Below, one piece after another: positions 1 through 8,186 of a DNA stretch of 34,244 nucleotides. A program made the position numbers and the translations under genes. Under the pieces are notes generated by a model. It made no database searches and had not been told where the DNA came from. It was given only the letters and a program-made list of their open reading frames with translations. Position 1 is the stretch's first letter; every line of letters starts with the position of its first letter. Source of the stretch: Methylobacterium sp. E-065 (lineage in GTDB: Bacteria; Pseudomonadota; Alphaproteobacteria; Rhizobiales; Beijerinckiaceae); NCBI RefSeq assembly GCF_022829605.1, contig NZ_JAKSYD010000161.1, positions 1 through 34,244 of the forward strand, read 5' to 3'.

Positions 1-1
1 T

Positions 2-184
2 GTGGGGATCGAGACGATCGGGGCGGCCTTGTCGGAGCCGCGGGACGCGATCGAGGACATCATCGAGCCGTACCTGATCCAGCGCGGCTTCGTGCAGCGC
101 ACCCCCCGCGGGCGGGTGCTCACCCGGCACGCCTATAAGCACATGGGGCTGGCCGTGCCGGAGCGGGACGCGGCGGCCGCGTGA
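2..184 (+). CDS. ruvB: Holliday junction branch migration helicase RuvB, C-terminal end (partial)
   Basis: This is the last 60 codons of a gene that begins before the window. The peptide contains SEPRDAIEDIIEPYLIQRGF followed by the RTPRGRVLT motif, which is the hallmark of the RuvB C-terminal winged-helix domain that contacts DNA. RuvB is the hexameric AAA+ motor that, with RuvA, drives branch migration of Holliday junctions during recombinational repair. The ATPase domains lie upstream of base 1. The gene ends at a TGA and is followed at once by a large palindromic repeat that probably terminates transcription. The identification rests on this conserved tail, which is very well preserved across bacteria. 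Confidence 0.93.
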   Translation: MGIETIGAALSEPRDAIEDIIEPYLIQRGFVQRTPRGRVLTRHAYKHMGLAVPERDAAAA

Positions 185-186
185 GG

Positions 187-360
187 CGGCGCGCCCTTTT
201 CCCGGACGCCTGGAACGCAAGTGGAAGGTGATCCGGGATCCAGTGCACAAGGCGCCGCGCAGCGGCACAGTGTGGTGCCGATAGACGCTTCGCGACGTCT
301 TGTGCTGGATCCCGGGCGCATTCCGCTGGCGCTGCATGCGCCCGGGAAAAGGGGCGCGCT
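187..360. repeat. Large nested palindromic intergenic repeat, possible bidirectional terminator
   Basis: Between ruvB and the convergent membrane-protein gene lies a nested imperfect palindrome. The outer arms are GGCGCGCCCTTTTCCCGG near 188-206 and CCCGGGAAAAGGGGCGCGC near 341-359. The inner arms are CCGGGATCCAGTGCACAAG at 233-251 and CTTGTGCTGGATCCCGGG at 299-316. The element sits exactly between two convergent stop codons. Its size and complexity suggest a dispersed palindromic repeat rather than a simple terminator, though it could serve as one for both genes. Confidence 0.65.
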
Positions 361-827
361 CAGCGCCGCCGCCGCAGTGCGCTCGATCCAGCTCGCCTGC
401 GCAGCAGTAAGTCGGGGATGAAATCGCGATCGGTCAGCGCGGCTGCTACCACCGCGAGCAGGCCGAGATGCAGGGCCGCCGCCGCGAGCGCGGGGCTCAG
501 CACTGCGCCGAGGGCGATGGAGGCCCCCGCCATGGCGGGCGGTCCGACGACGTAGATCGCAGTGCGCCATGGGCCGGCGGGCCGGGCGAGGCGCCAGAAG
601 CAGGCCGCGACCGCAGCGAGCGCCAGCCCGCCCTTGATCAGCGCCATGAAGCGGATCACCCGGACGAGGTCGGGATCGAGGCGCGTCACAGGCGCCCGGG
701 CCGCTGCCGCCCCCGCAATCGCGAGCACCGCGACCGTCAGCAGGACGAGCGCGGTGCGCCCCGGCCGCGGCAGGCTTGCCCCCCGGCCGGTGACGGCAGC
801 GGCGTCGAGCGGGATATCAGCGCGCAC
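360..827 (-). CDS. Small hydrophobic membrane protein of unknown function
   Basis: I do not recognise the family. From the preferred start the protein has 155 residues and shows about four hydrophobic stretches (for example TALVLLTVAVLAIAGAAAA and LHLGLLAVVAAAL), so it is probably a four-helix inner-membrane protein with a basic C-terminal tail ending in RRRR. The frame is open back to 929, but a GTG at 827 is preceded by GGGAGGGA at good spacing and removes an arginine-rich stretch that does not look like protein, so I chose it. The gene converges on ruvB across the palindromic repeat and is not in an operon with the next gene upstream. Confidence 0.55.
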   Translation of the reverse strand: MRADIPLDAAAVTGRGASLPRPGRTALVLLTVAVLAIAGAAAARAPVTRLDPDLVRVIRFMALIKGGLALAAVAACFWRLARPAGPWRTAIYVVGPPAMAGASIALGAVLSPALAAAALHLGLLAVVAAALTDRDFIPDLLLRRRAGSSALRRRR

Positions 828-992
828 AGGTCCCTCCCGGGGTGGTGCCTCAACCAATGGTCGCCCGCGGCGCGGGAACCGGATCGCGCAGGCCTGTCGT
901 CGGCGTGTCGCGCGCCGAGTGTGCGGCACGCGCTGCGGCCGGTCAAAGGCCCGATCGGACGACCCGTCGCCGCGGCCGGTCCCGGAGGCGCA

Positions 993-2564
993 TCAGCCCT
1001 TCCGGATGTTCCAGAGGATCGGGAAGCCTACGACGCGGCCCGTGAGGTTGCGCCGGTAGGAGGTCATCGACCGGTAGGAGCCGACCGGCACGTAGACCAC
1101 CTCGTCGAGCGCCACCCGCTGCATGTCGGCGCAGATCGCCCTGCGCGCCGCCTCGTCGGGGGCGGCGAACCACGCGGTGCGCAATGTTTCCAGCTTCGGG
1201 ATCGTCGGCCAGCCGAACCACGCGTTGGCACCGTTCGCCCGGAGCGGCTGGAGCGCGGCCGGGTCGGCGTTGTCGAAGGACGAGAACGTCGTCAGCAGCA
1301 CCGACCAGCCGCCCTTGTCGACCGGCTCGCGCGAGACCCGGCGCTGGATCACGGTGCCCCAGTCGCTGAGCGCCGCCTCCACGTTGAAGCCGATCCGGGG
1401 CAGGAGATCGGCCGCCACCTGGGTGATCGCCGAGGGCGCCAGGATGTCGGTCGGGCCGATCAGCCGGACCTTCGCGCCGTTGTAGCCTGCCGCCTTCAGG
1501 AGGGACTTCGCCTTGTCCAGGCTGCGCGGCCCCGTGAGCGCCTCCAGGCCCACCTCCGTCGCCATCGGCGTGCCCGGGGTGAAAATCCCGCAGCGGTCGT
1601 TGTAGTTGGCCGGATCGTCACCCGCGACCGCCGCCATGAAGTCGCTCTGGAGGATGGCCGGCAGCACCGCCCGGCGCACCGCGACGTCGTCGAAGGGCGG
1701 GTGCAAGTGGTTCATCCGCAGGATAGCGGGGTTGGTCAGCCGGTCGATCCCCTCCACGACGATGTCGCGGTTGCGGGCGAGGAGTTGCTGCAACTCCGGC
1801 GGCGGCTGCTCGTACCAGTCGATCTCGCCGTTCTGGAGAGCCGCGGCCGCCGTGGCGCCGTCGGCGATGATCTGCCACTCGATCCGGTCGAAATGCGCGA
1901 CCTTGCCGCCGGCCGTCAGGCTCGGCGCACCGGGGCCCGGCACGTAGCCGGCGTGCCGCTCATAGACCATCAGGCTGCCGGAATTGAATTCGTCGGCCTT
2001 CCAGCGGAACGGGCCCGAGCCGGTGGCGTCGGTGATCTGCTTGAACGGATCGGTGCGGGCGATCCGCTCGGGCATGATGAAGGCGGGCTGGCTGACGCTC
2101 GCCAGCGCGTTCGGAAGCAGCGGGAACGGTTCCTTGAGCCGGAACACGATCGTCGTGTCGTTGTCGTCGCTGAGTTCGTCGGTCGCCGCCATCAGCACCT
2201 GGCCGAAGCCGTTCCGCGCCGCCCAGCGCCGGATGCTGGCGACGCAGTCCCGCGCCAGGACCGGCGTGCCATCGTGAAAGCGCAGGCCCTCACGCAGCGT
2301 GATGGTGACCCGGCGCCCATCCGCCTCGACACGATGGCCGGCGGCCATCTGCGGCTGGGGCTGCAGGCCGGAATCGAGGCCGAACAGCGTGTCGTAGATG
2401 ACGTAGGCGTGGTTGCGCGTGACGATCGCCGTCGTCCAGATCGGGTCGATCGAGGTCAGGTTCGCCTGGGGCACCATGCGCAGGACCCGGCTGCCCTGAG
2501 CCCGGCCCACCACCGGTGCCGCCAAGGTCGCGGCCCCCGCGGCGAGGAATGTGCGGCGCTTCAT
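993..2564 (-). CDS. ABC transporter substrate-binding protein, family 5 (peptide/opine type), Tat-exported
   Basis: A 523-residue periplasmic solute-binding protein of the SBP_bac_5 (DppA/OppA/NikA) family. It starts with a twin-arginine-like signal, MKRRTFLAAGAATLAAPVVG, ending near RAQG, with no lipobox cysteine. Conserved family features include DPIWTTA, a GLRFHDGTPV segment, MPERIA and GSGPFRWKADEF. The ATG at 2564 has AGGAG six bases upstream, while the longer open frame upstream is low-complexity and unlikely to be translated. It is a close paralogue of the binding protein at 6078-7664, with which it shares whole motifs such as NHLHPPFD. It is transcribed divergently from the cupin gene. 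No permease or ATPase gene is nearby, so it must use a transporter encoded elsewhere. The substrate is probably a peptide or peptide-like compound, inferred from the family and from the peptidase neighbours. Confidence 0.88.
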   Translation of the reverse strand: MKRRTFLAAGAATLAAPVVGRAQGSRVLRMVPQANLTSIDPIWTTAIVTRNHAYVIYDTLFGLDSGLQPQPQMAAGHRVEADGRRVTITLREGLRFHDGTPVLARDCVASIRRWAARNGFGQVLMAATDELSDDNDTTIVFRLKEPFPLLPNALASVSQPAFIMPERIARTDPFKQITDATGSGPFRWKADEFNSGSLMVYERHAGYVPGPGAPSLTAGGKVAHFDRIEWQIIADGATAAAALQNGEIDWYEQPPPELQQLLARNRDIVVEGIDRLTNPAILRMNHLHPPFDDVAVRRAVLPAILQSDFMAAVAGDDPANYNDRCGIFTPGTPMATEVGLEALTGPRSLDKAKSLLKAAGYNGAKVRLIGPTDILAPSAITQVAADLLPRIGFNVEAALSDWGTVIQRRVSREPVDKGGWSVLLTTFSSFDNADPAALQPLRANGANAWFGWPTIPKLETLRTAWFAAPDEAARRAICADMQRVALDEVVYVPVGSYRSMTSYRRNLTGRVVGFPILWNIRKG

Positions 2565-2757
2565 CCGTGCTCCTGATCCCGAGAGGTGCGATCGTAGCAA
2601 CCCCCGGACCAGAGGGCGAACGTCCGGCGTTGGGTGCAATTTCCGCACGTTAACCCCAGCCCGTCGATTCCGTGCTGACCGCCCGCCCGGACCCATCGCG
2701 ACGCGGGCTTTTCGCAGAACGTCCCGGCCGTGCGATGATGGGCCCGGAGGATCCGAC
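2565..2757. promoter_or_regulatory. Divergent intergenic region between binding protein and cupin genes
   Basis: This 193-base gap must hold the promoters of both divergent genes. I see good ribosome binding sites at each edge (AGGAG for the minus-strand gene, GGAGG seven bases before the cupin ATG) but no clear sigma-70 pair and no convincing operator. Confidence 0.4.
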
Positions 2758-3273
2758 ATGCACGACGACGGCGACGCCCATCACGCCCACGACCACGCGC
2801 ATGAGCCCGACACCGCCGAGCGCTGGAAGCACGACGGGGTGCGGGTGATCCCGGGCGACCGGCTCGACGCCAACACCGCGCAGACCCCCGGCATGTTCCG
2901 GCAGGCGGCGATCAACGCCGCCCGGGTCGGCGCCCAGAAGATCTGGGCCGGCACGGTGGCGATCCAGCCCGACGCCAAGACCGGCGTGCATCATCACGGC
3001 GAGCTCGAGAGCGTGATCTACGTGGTCTCGGGCCGGGCGCGGATGCGCTGGGGCGAGCGGCTGGAATACGTCGCGGAAGCCGGCCCGGGCGACTTCATCT
3101 TCGTGCCGCCCTTCGTGCCCCACCAGGAAATCAATGCCTCGACCGACGAGCCCCTGCACTGCGTGCTGGTGCGCTCCGACAACGAGGCGGTGGTGGTCAA
3201 CCTGCCCGATGTCGCGGCCGCCGAGGCGCCCGAGACGGTCTACTGGGTCGACCCGATCCACAAGCATCCCTGA
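2758..3273 (+). CDS. Cupin-domain protein with histidine-rich N-terminus
   Basis: A 171-residue single-domain cupin. The conserved motif 1 is visible as VHHHGELESVIYVVSGRARM (two metal-ligand histidines and a glutamate) and motif 2 as PGDFIFVPPFVPHQEINA, whose late histidine is the fourth ligand. Before the barrel is a short stretch MHDDGDAHHAHDHAHEP with six histidines among many acidic residues, which may bind metal. The ATG at 2758 is chosen because GGAGG lies seven bases upstream and the barrel begins shortly after. Cupins of this type bind a divalent metal and act as small-molecule enzymes or sensors; the substrate cannot be told here. It is divergent from one binding-protein gene and convergent with the serine hydrolase, from which it is separated by only 8 bases. 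Confidence 0.85.
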   Translation: MHDDGDAHHAHDHAHEPDTAERWKHDGVRVIPGDRLDANTAQTPGMFRQAAINAARVGAQKIWAGTVAIQPDAKTGVHHHGELESVIYVVSGRARMRWGERLEYVAEAGPGDFIFVPPFVPHQEINASTDEPLHCVLVRSDNEAVVVNLPDVAAAEAPETVYWVDPIHKHP

Positions 3274-3281
3274 CGCATCGG

Positions 3282-4502
3282 TCAGGCCGCGGGCGCGTCT
3301 TCCAGCGCGGCATACACCATGGCGCGGGTCAGGGTGCGGTAGTGCTGGCGCTGCGCGGCCGAGGAGGTCTGCAGCATCAGGAGGGCGAAGAAGCCCGCGG
3401 CCGGATCGACCCAGAAATAGGTGCCCCCGACGCCGCTCCAGAACCAGTCGCCGACGCTGCCCGGCACCGGCGCCTCGCCCGCTGCGAGCCGGACCGCCAC
3501 CCCCAGCCCGAAGCCGTAGCCCGGCCCCGGCGGGTAATAGGCAGCCTTGGCGATCGCGGTCCCGAGATGGTCCGCCGTCATGAGCCGCACGCTCGCCGGG
3601 GCCAGGATCCGCACGCCGTCGAGGCCGCCGCCGGCCAGCAGCATGCGCAGGAAGCGGGCGTAATCCGCCGTGCTCGACACGAGGCCGCCATTGCCCCGCT
3701 GGCTGCGCCGGGGCTCGGTCGGATCGTGGAAGACCGGCCGCTGCCCGGGCGCCTGCGGCAGCGGCTGGGCGACGCGCCCGGCCAGCGCCGTTGGGATCCG
3801 GAACCGGGTGTCGGCGAGCCCGAGCGGCCCCAGGAGGGTCGCATCGAGGACGCCCTGCAGATCCGCGCCGCCGGCCACCTCCAGAACGCGGCCGAGGATG
3901 TCGGTGGCGTGCGAGTAGTGCCAGACCGTGCCGGGCTCGTGCTCCAGCGGCAGGCGGGCGATCCGCTCGGCGAAGGCCGCGTTGTCGAGATCCTCGGCGA
4001 GCAGGCCGTCGGCCTCGTAGGCCCGCCGCGTCGGTCCATCGCCGAGATAGCCGTACGCGATCCCGGCAGTGTGGCGCAGCAGATCCTGAACGGTCGGCGC
4101 GCTCCTGGCCGGCCTGACGCCGCCCTCCGGGTCCTGCACGGCGAGGCGTCCGAAAGCGGGGATGAAATCCGCGACCGGCTGATCGAGGCGTAGGGCGCCG
4201 CGCTCGGCCAGGACCATGGCGGCGACCGAGACGACGACCTTGGTCATCGAGTAGATGCGCCAGAGCGCGTCGGGCTTCAGGTCGTCACCCGCGACGCGGT
4301 CGCGGAAGCCAACGATGCGACGCCAGATGTCCCCGCCCGTCCCGCCGACGAGCAGGTCGGCCCCCGCGATCGCGCCGCTCGCGACATCGTCAGCCAAGCG
4401 GTCGCCGAGGCGATCGAGGCGGGGGAGGGAGAAGGCCGGCGCGTTCCGCATGGCGCCGATGTAGCGCGGGGCCGCCGCGACGGCATCGCCGGAACGGACC
4501 AT
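3282..4502 (-). CDS. Serine hydrolase of the beta-lactamase/penicillin-binding (class C) fold
   Basis: A 406-residue enzyme of the beta-lactamase family (Pfam Beta-lactamase, EstB/AmpC-like). The catalytic S-x-x-K is S85-M-T-K88 within WRIYSMTKVVVS, and the second-motif tyrosine is Y196 in WHYSHATDILGRVLEV. LLRHTAGI near 141-148 is a signature of these esterases. No signal peptide is evident, so it is probably cytoplasmic and acts as an esterase, amidase or D-amino-acid peptidase. The start is only 3 bases after the M81 peptidase stop, indicating one operon; a second ATG at 4451 is possible because neither start has a strong Shine-Dalgarno. The pairing with a peptidase and peptide-binding proteins suggests a role in degrading an unusual peptide or amide, but this is inference. 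Confidence 0.83.
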   Translation of the reverse strand: MVRSGDAVAAAPRYIGAMRNAPAFSLPRLDRLGDRLADDVASGAIAGADLLVGGTGGDIWRRIVGFRDRVAGDDLKPDALWRIYSMTKVVVSVAAMVLAERGALRLDQPVADFIPAFGRLAVQDPEGGVRPARSAPTVQDLLRHTAGIAYGYLGDGPTRRAYEADGLLAEDLDNAAFAERIARLPLEHEPGTVWHYSHATDILGRVLEVAGGADLQGVLDATLLGPLGLADTRFRIPTALAGRVAQPLPQAPGQRPVFHDPTEPRRSQRGNGGLVSSTADYARFLRMLLAGGGLDGVRILAPASVRLMTADHLGTAIAKAAYYPPGPGYGFGLGVAVRLAAGEAPVPGSVGDWFWSGVGGTYFWVDPAAGFFALLMLQTSSAAQRQHYRTLTRAMVYAALEDAPAA

Positions 4503-4505
4503 CCG

Positions 4506-6005
4506 CTATCCGGCGTCGAAGGCGGGATCGCCGTAGGGATAGAAGGCGCTCGGCTTGAGGTGCTGGTAGGGGAGGGCGTCCAGGTGGACCGTCCCGACGA
4601 ACGGCTCGGGCGGCTCGACCAGCAGGATCGTCCGCGCATAGCCGCCATCGTCGAAACCCCGGCGGAAATGGACCCGGGACTTGATCGCCACCACGTCGAA
4701 ATCCTCCGGCTTCAGGCGAAGATCCCAGAGTTCCGACGGCTCCATGATCTGAACGAGGTAGGGGCTGAGGACCAGCACGTTGCCCCGGCCGAAGGCGACG
4801 CAGAGCCAGGTGCCGGCGCCCCGGCCGGTCGTGCCCGCGACGACCGCGCACACCGTGCCGGTGACGCGGACCGGGACGCCTGCGGAGGGTTCCGCCTCGC
4901 CGGCTACGGGGCCGCCGACCTCCGCGTCGAACGGATCGCCGACCTTCACGTCCTCGGCCAGCAGCCGGTCCAGGAGTGTGGGCGAGGCGACCGTTGCGAT
5001 CAGCGTGCGCTCCAGCCCCTGGGCCAGCACCTCGGCAAGGAGCCACGTCGCCCGGCCCGAGCGGTCGCTGTAATCGGCGAGCACGACCGGCGCGTCGCCC
5101 GCCCGCGCAGCCTCGGATGCCCTGGCGATGCCGACCCGCATCGGGTGGATCGCGACGCTCGACACCAGGGCCGCGCGGTGCCGCCACGTCCAGGCCGCCA
5201 TGTCGCGGGCGATCCGGTCAGCGAGGGCGGGATCGCCGTTCGTCAGGACTTGGACCGCCATGCCGGCATCCGGCACGTCCGACCAGGGGAAGCCGAAATA
5301 CACGTTGACGAAGACGTCGGGCTCCCGCGCCTCCCAGACCAAGGCGCGTTGGATCAGGTCGGACCACGGCGAGGCGCCGGTCCACATCACCACGGTCGGC
5401 GCGAGGATCGGGATCGGGATCGTCCGGTGCGCCGGCCGGAAGCTGCCGCGGATCGTCCGCACCAGCATCCGCGCCGCGCGCTGCCCCTGAAGATGCATGT
5501 CGTAGTGCGGGAAGTACTTCACCGCGAACGCCATGTCGGCGTGGCGCAGGAACTCCGCATCCTCGTTGCCGTGCGGGTCGAAGGTCGCCGCGATGGGCAC
5601 GCCCGGCCCCACGATGGCCCGCACCCGCCGGGCGATCTCGGCCTCGGGGCGCTGCACGCCGCGCACCGCCAGCGCGCCGTGCAGCGCGAGGTAGACCCCG
5701 TCGAACGGCGCGCCCGCCTCCAGTTCCGCCAGCATCGCGTCGAGGAAATGCGCGAACGCGTCCTGCGTCACCCAGCCCGAGCCGATGCCGGTGCGCGGCC
5801 AGAGCGGCGAGGTGAGGCCGACGAGGTCGACCCCCTCGAATTCCCGGGCGACCTGGACGAAACCGCCCATGTAGCCCTTGGGGTCGGTGGCGAGCAGCGC
5901 CTCCCCGCCCGCCGGGGAGCCCGGATAGATGAAGTCGTCGCGGGTCGTGTCGTTCGGCAGGAACGTCACGGTCTCGTGGGTGAACTGGAGCACGGCGATG
6001 CGCAT
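4506..6005 (-). CDS. M81 family metallopeptidase (MlrC-like)
   Basis: A 499-residue protein of the M81/DUF1485 family, whose known member MlrC hydrolyses linearised microcystin and related peptides. Family marks include the N-terminal QFTHETVTF (FxHETNTF-like), LALHGAL with H109, and the metal-binding FDPHGNEDAEF with D143, H145 and N147, followed by YFPHYDMHLQG. A long C-terminal domain (roughly 290-499) matches the MlrC C-terminal domain in position and length. The ATG at 6005 has GAGGAG about ten bases upstream. The gene sits between a solute-binding protein upstream and the serine hydrolase downstream, all on the minus strand, so a cytoplasmic peptidase acting on an imported peptide is the natural reading. 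The true substrate is unknown. Confidence 0.88.
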   Translation of the reverse strand: MRIAVLQFTHETVTFLPNDTTRDDFIYPGSPAGGEALLATDPKGYMGGFVQVAREFEGVDLVGLTSPLWPRTGIGSGWVTQDAFAHFLDAMLAELEAGAPFDGVYLALHGALAVRGVQRPEAEIARRVRAIVGPGVPIAATFDPHGNEDAEFLRHADMAFAVKYFPHYDMHLQGQRAARMLVRTIRGSFRPAHRTIPIPILAPTVVMWTGASPWSDLIQRALVWEAREPDVFVNVYFGFPWSDVPDAGMAVQVLTNGDPALADRIARDMAAWTWRHRAALVSSVAIHPMRVGIARASEAARAGDAPVVLADYSDRSGRATWLLAEVLAQGLERTLIATVASPTLLDRLLAEDVKVGDPFDAEVGGPVAGEAEPSAGVPVRVTGTVCAVVAGTTGRGAGTWLCVAFGRGNVLVLSPYLVQIMEPSELWDLRLKPEDFDVVAIKSRVHFRRGFDDGGYARTILLVEPPEPFVGTVHLDALPYQHLKPSAFYPYGDPAFDAG

Positions 6006-6077
6006 CGGCTGCGGTCTCCTCGGGGTGCGCTCCGTCGATGCGGAGGCCGGTTCGGCGCGGGGGAGGGGGCTAGGCCG

Positions 6078-7664
6078 CTAGGCCGGCCGGACGTCGTAGA
6101 ATTGCGGGAAGCCGGTGCGCAGGCCGGTCAGTCCGCGGGAGGCCGTCGCCTCGTAATAGGCGCCGAGCGGCAGGTACGGCACGTCGATGAAGAACTGCCG
6201 CTGGATCTCGGCGCAGATCGCCTTCTGTGCCGCGGGATCGGGTGCGGCGAACCATTGCGCGCGCAGCTCCTCCAGCCGTGGCGCCCGGGGCCAGCCGAAC
6301 CAGGCCTGATCGCCATTGCCGCGGATGCCGAGCTGGCCGGCGGGATCGAAGTTGTTGGTGCCGTTCAGGTAGGTGACGAAGGTGCTCCAGCCGCCCTTGT
6401 CGGGGGGCTGGCGGCTCGCCCGGCGCTGCACCAGGGTCCCCCAATCCATCGCGACGAGGTCGACGTTCAGCCCGCACTTCTGGAACGCCTCGGCGGCCAC
6501 CAGGGCCAGCGGGTGGGTGGCGGGATAATCGCTCGGATCGAGCATGACCACGCGCTCGCCCCGGTAGCCGGCCTCCGTGAGGGCGCGTTTCACCGCGCCG
6601 AAGTCGCGCGGGCCCACCAGAACCTCGGTGCCCGCCCGGGTCGCCATCGGCGCATCGGGGCAGAAGACGCCGACATGATCCTTCCACAAAGCGCGCTCGT
6701 CGCCCGCGACCGCGCTCATGAACTCGGTCTGGTCGATGGCACCGAGCAGCGCCCGGCGGATCGCGGGGTTATCGAAGGGCGGATGCAGGTGGTTGAAGCG
6801 CAGGCAGCCGATGCCACCGACCGGATCGAGCACCTCCAGCCGGACCCCCGGCTTGGACCGGTGCAGCCCCTGTAGGTCCGGCGTCGGGTTCTGCCACCAG
6901 TCGACTTCGCCGGCCGCCAGCGCGCTCGCCGCCGTGGAAGCATCGGGCACGATCCGCCACTCGACGCGGTCGAAATGCGCGCGCTTCGGCCCGGCAGTGA
7001 AGCTCGCCGTGCCGTCCGGGCGCGGTACGTAGCCGTCGAAGCGCTCGTAGACGGTAAGCGCCCCCGGCACCCGCTCGTCCGCCTTGAAGCGGAACGGCCC
7101 GGAGCCGACCATCTCGGTGACCTGGACGTTGGGGTCGGTCTTCGCCAGACGCTCCGGCATGATGCAGGGCATCGACGTGCCGGTCTTGCCGAGCGCCGCG
7201 GGCAGCAGCGGGAAGGGCCGCTTGAGGCGGAACACGATTTCGCGGTCGGAGGCGGCGGTGAGTTCGTCGGTGGCCTCCATCAGCGCCCGGGCGAAGGCGT
7301 CGCGGGCGGCGAACCGGCGGATGCTCGCCACTGCGTCGCGGGCCAGCACCGGCTCGCCGTCGTGGAAACGCAGGCCCTCGCGCAGGGCGAGCCGCCAGAG
7401 GCGGCCCTCCGCCTCGACCGTGTGGCCCGCCACCATCTGCGGCTGGAAATCGTAGCGCGCGGTCTGCCCGTAGAGGGTGTCGAAGACGAGGTAGCCGTGG
7501 TTGCGCGTCACGGTCGCGGTCGTCCAGATCGGATCGATGACCGCGACGTCGCTTTCCGGGATGAAGCGCAGGACCTTGGCGGGCTGCGCCAATGCCGGCC
7601 GGGCCAGGCAAGCAGGGGCCACGGACGCGGCGGCCAGCCCCCCGAGGACGTCGCGGCGCCTCAT
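6078..7664 (-). CDS. ABC transporter substrate-binding protein, family 5, second paralogue
   Basis: A 528-residue SBP_bac_5 protein with a twin-arginine-type signal peptide, MRRRDVLGGLAAASVAP, and a likely cleavage near ALAQP. It parallels the protein at 993-2564 throughout: DPIWTTATVTRNH, GLRFHDGEPVLARD, GSGPFRFKADE and LRFNHLHPPFD all recur. The two are clearly paralogues but diverged, so an old duplication is more likely than a recent one. It leads a three-gene set (binding protein, M81 peptidase, serine hydrolase), with a 72-base gap before the peptidase gene. It should bind a peptide or similar solute in the periplasm. The partner membrane components are not in this window. Confidence 0.88.
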   Translation of the reverse strand: MRRRDVLGGLAAASVAPACLARPALAQPAKVLRFIPESDVAVIDPIWTTATVTRNHGYLVFDTLYGQTARYDFQPQMVAGHTVEAEGRLWRLALREGLRFHDGEPVLARDAVASIRRFAARDAFARALMEATDELTAASDREIVFRLKRPFPLLPAALGKTGTSMPCIMPERLAKTDPNVQVTEMVGSGPFRFKADERVPGALTVYERFDGYVPRPDGTASFTAGPKRAHFDRVEWRIVPDASTAASALAAGEVDWWQNPTPDLQGLHRSKPGVRLEVLDPVGGIGCLRFNHLHPPFDNPAIRRALLGAIDQTEFMSAVAGDERALWKDHVGVFCPDAPMATRAGTEVLVGPRDFGAVKRALTEAGYRGERVVMLDPSDYPATHPLALVAAEAFQKCGLNVDLVAMDWGTLVQRRASRQPPDKGGWSTFVTYLNGTNNFDPAGQLGIRGNGDQAWFGWPRAPRLEELRAQWFAAPDPAAQKAICAEIQRQFFIDVPYLPLGAYYEATASRGLTGLRTGFPQFYDVRPA

Positions 7665-7769
7665 GGCCTCTCAACCGTGCTTGTTACCATCAGAAGTCGT
7701 GCGCCCTTCGCCTCGTAACGCGCTGCAGAGTGGCGCCGGCGGGGCGACGAGGCAAATCCGGGGCCGTCC

Positions 7770-8162
7770 TCACTGGCTCGCCACGTCGGCGGCGTCGCCC
7801 GTGCCGCCGACCTGTCCGTCGCTGCCGAGGGAATAAACCTCGTAGGGCCCCTGGCTGCTCGGCGACCGATACAGGTAGGCCCGGCCCCAGGGATCGGTCA
7901 GGCCGCGGGCGTCGCGGACATAGGGGCCCGGCCAGGCCGGCCCGGTCGGCTGGACCAGCGTCGCCAGCCCCTGGTCCGAGGTCGGATAGACGCCGAGGTC
8001 GAGGTAATAGAGTTCCACCGACTGGGCGATGTTCTTCACCTGGATCCGGGCCGTCTCGCCCTTGGCGCGGCCGAGATAGCCGAGCACCTGCGGCGTCACG
8101 AGGCTGGCGATCATGCCGATGATCGCCAAAACAACCGGAATTTCAACGATGGAGAAGCCATC
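7770..8162 (-). pseudogene. gspG: Type II secretion major pseudopilin GspG, leader peptide lost
   Basis: The frame reads DGFSIVEIPVVLAIIGMIA, a type IV pilin-like N-terminus with Glu at mature position 5, then the GspG core and the calcium-loop end DPWGRAYLY...VYSLGSDGQVGGTG. This identifies the major pseudopilin. However, the codon just before the DG pair is TAG (8163-8165 read on the minus strand), so the positively charged leader needed for insertion and cleavage by prepilin peptidase is missing. The first possible start is a TTG at 8129 inside the hydrophobic helix. Proline at mature position 7 is also unusual. A product from 8129 could not be processed, so I treat this as a 5'-truncated remnant. 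The cut lies just beside the truncated 5' end of gspL on the other strand. Confidence 0.8.
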
Positions 8163-8186
8163 CTACCCTGTATTCAATCTACACGT

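Noticed and set aside
468..2576. Very long plus-strand open frame opposite the first binding-protein gene
   Set aside because: It is arginine/glycine/histidine-rich without any domain and is the antisense of a well-supported gene, a common artefact in GC-rich DNA.
4560..6875. 771-codon plus-strand open frame across the M81 and second binding-protein genes
   Set aside because: It spans two real minus-strand genes, has antisense composition and no recognisable motif.
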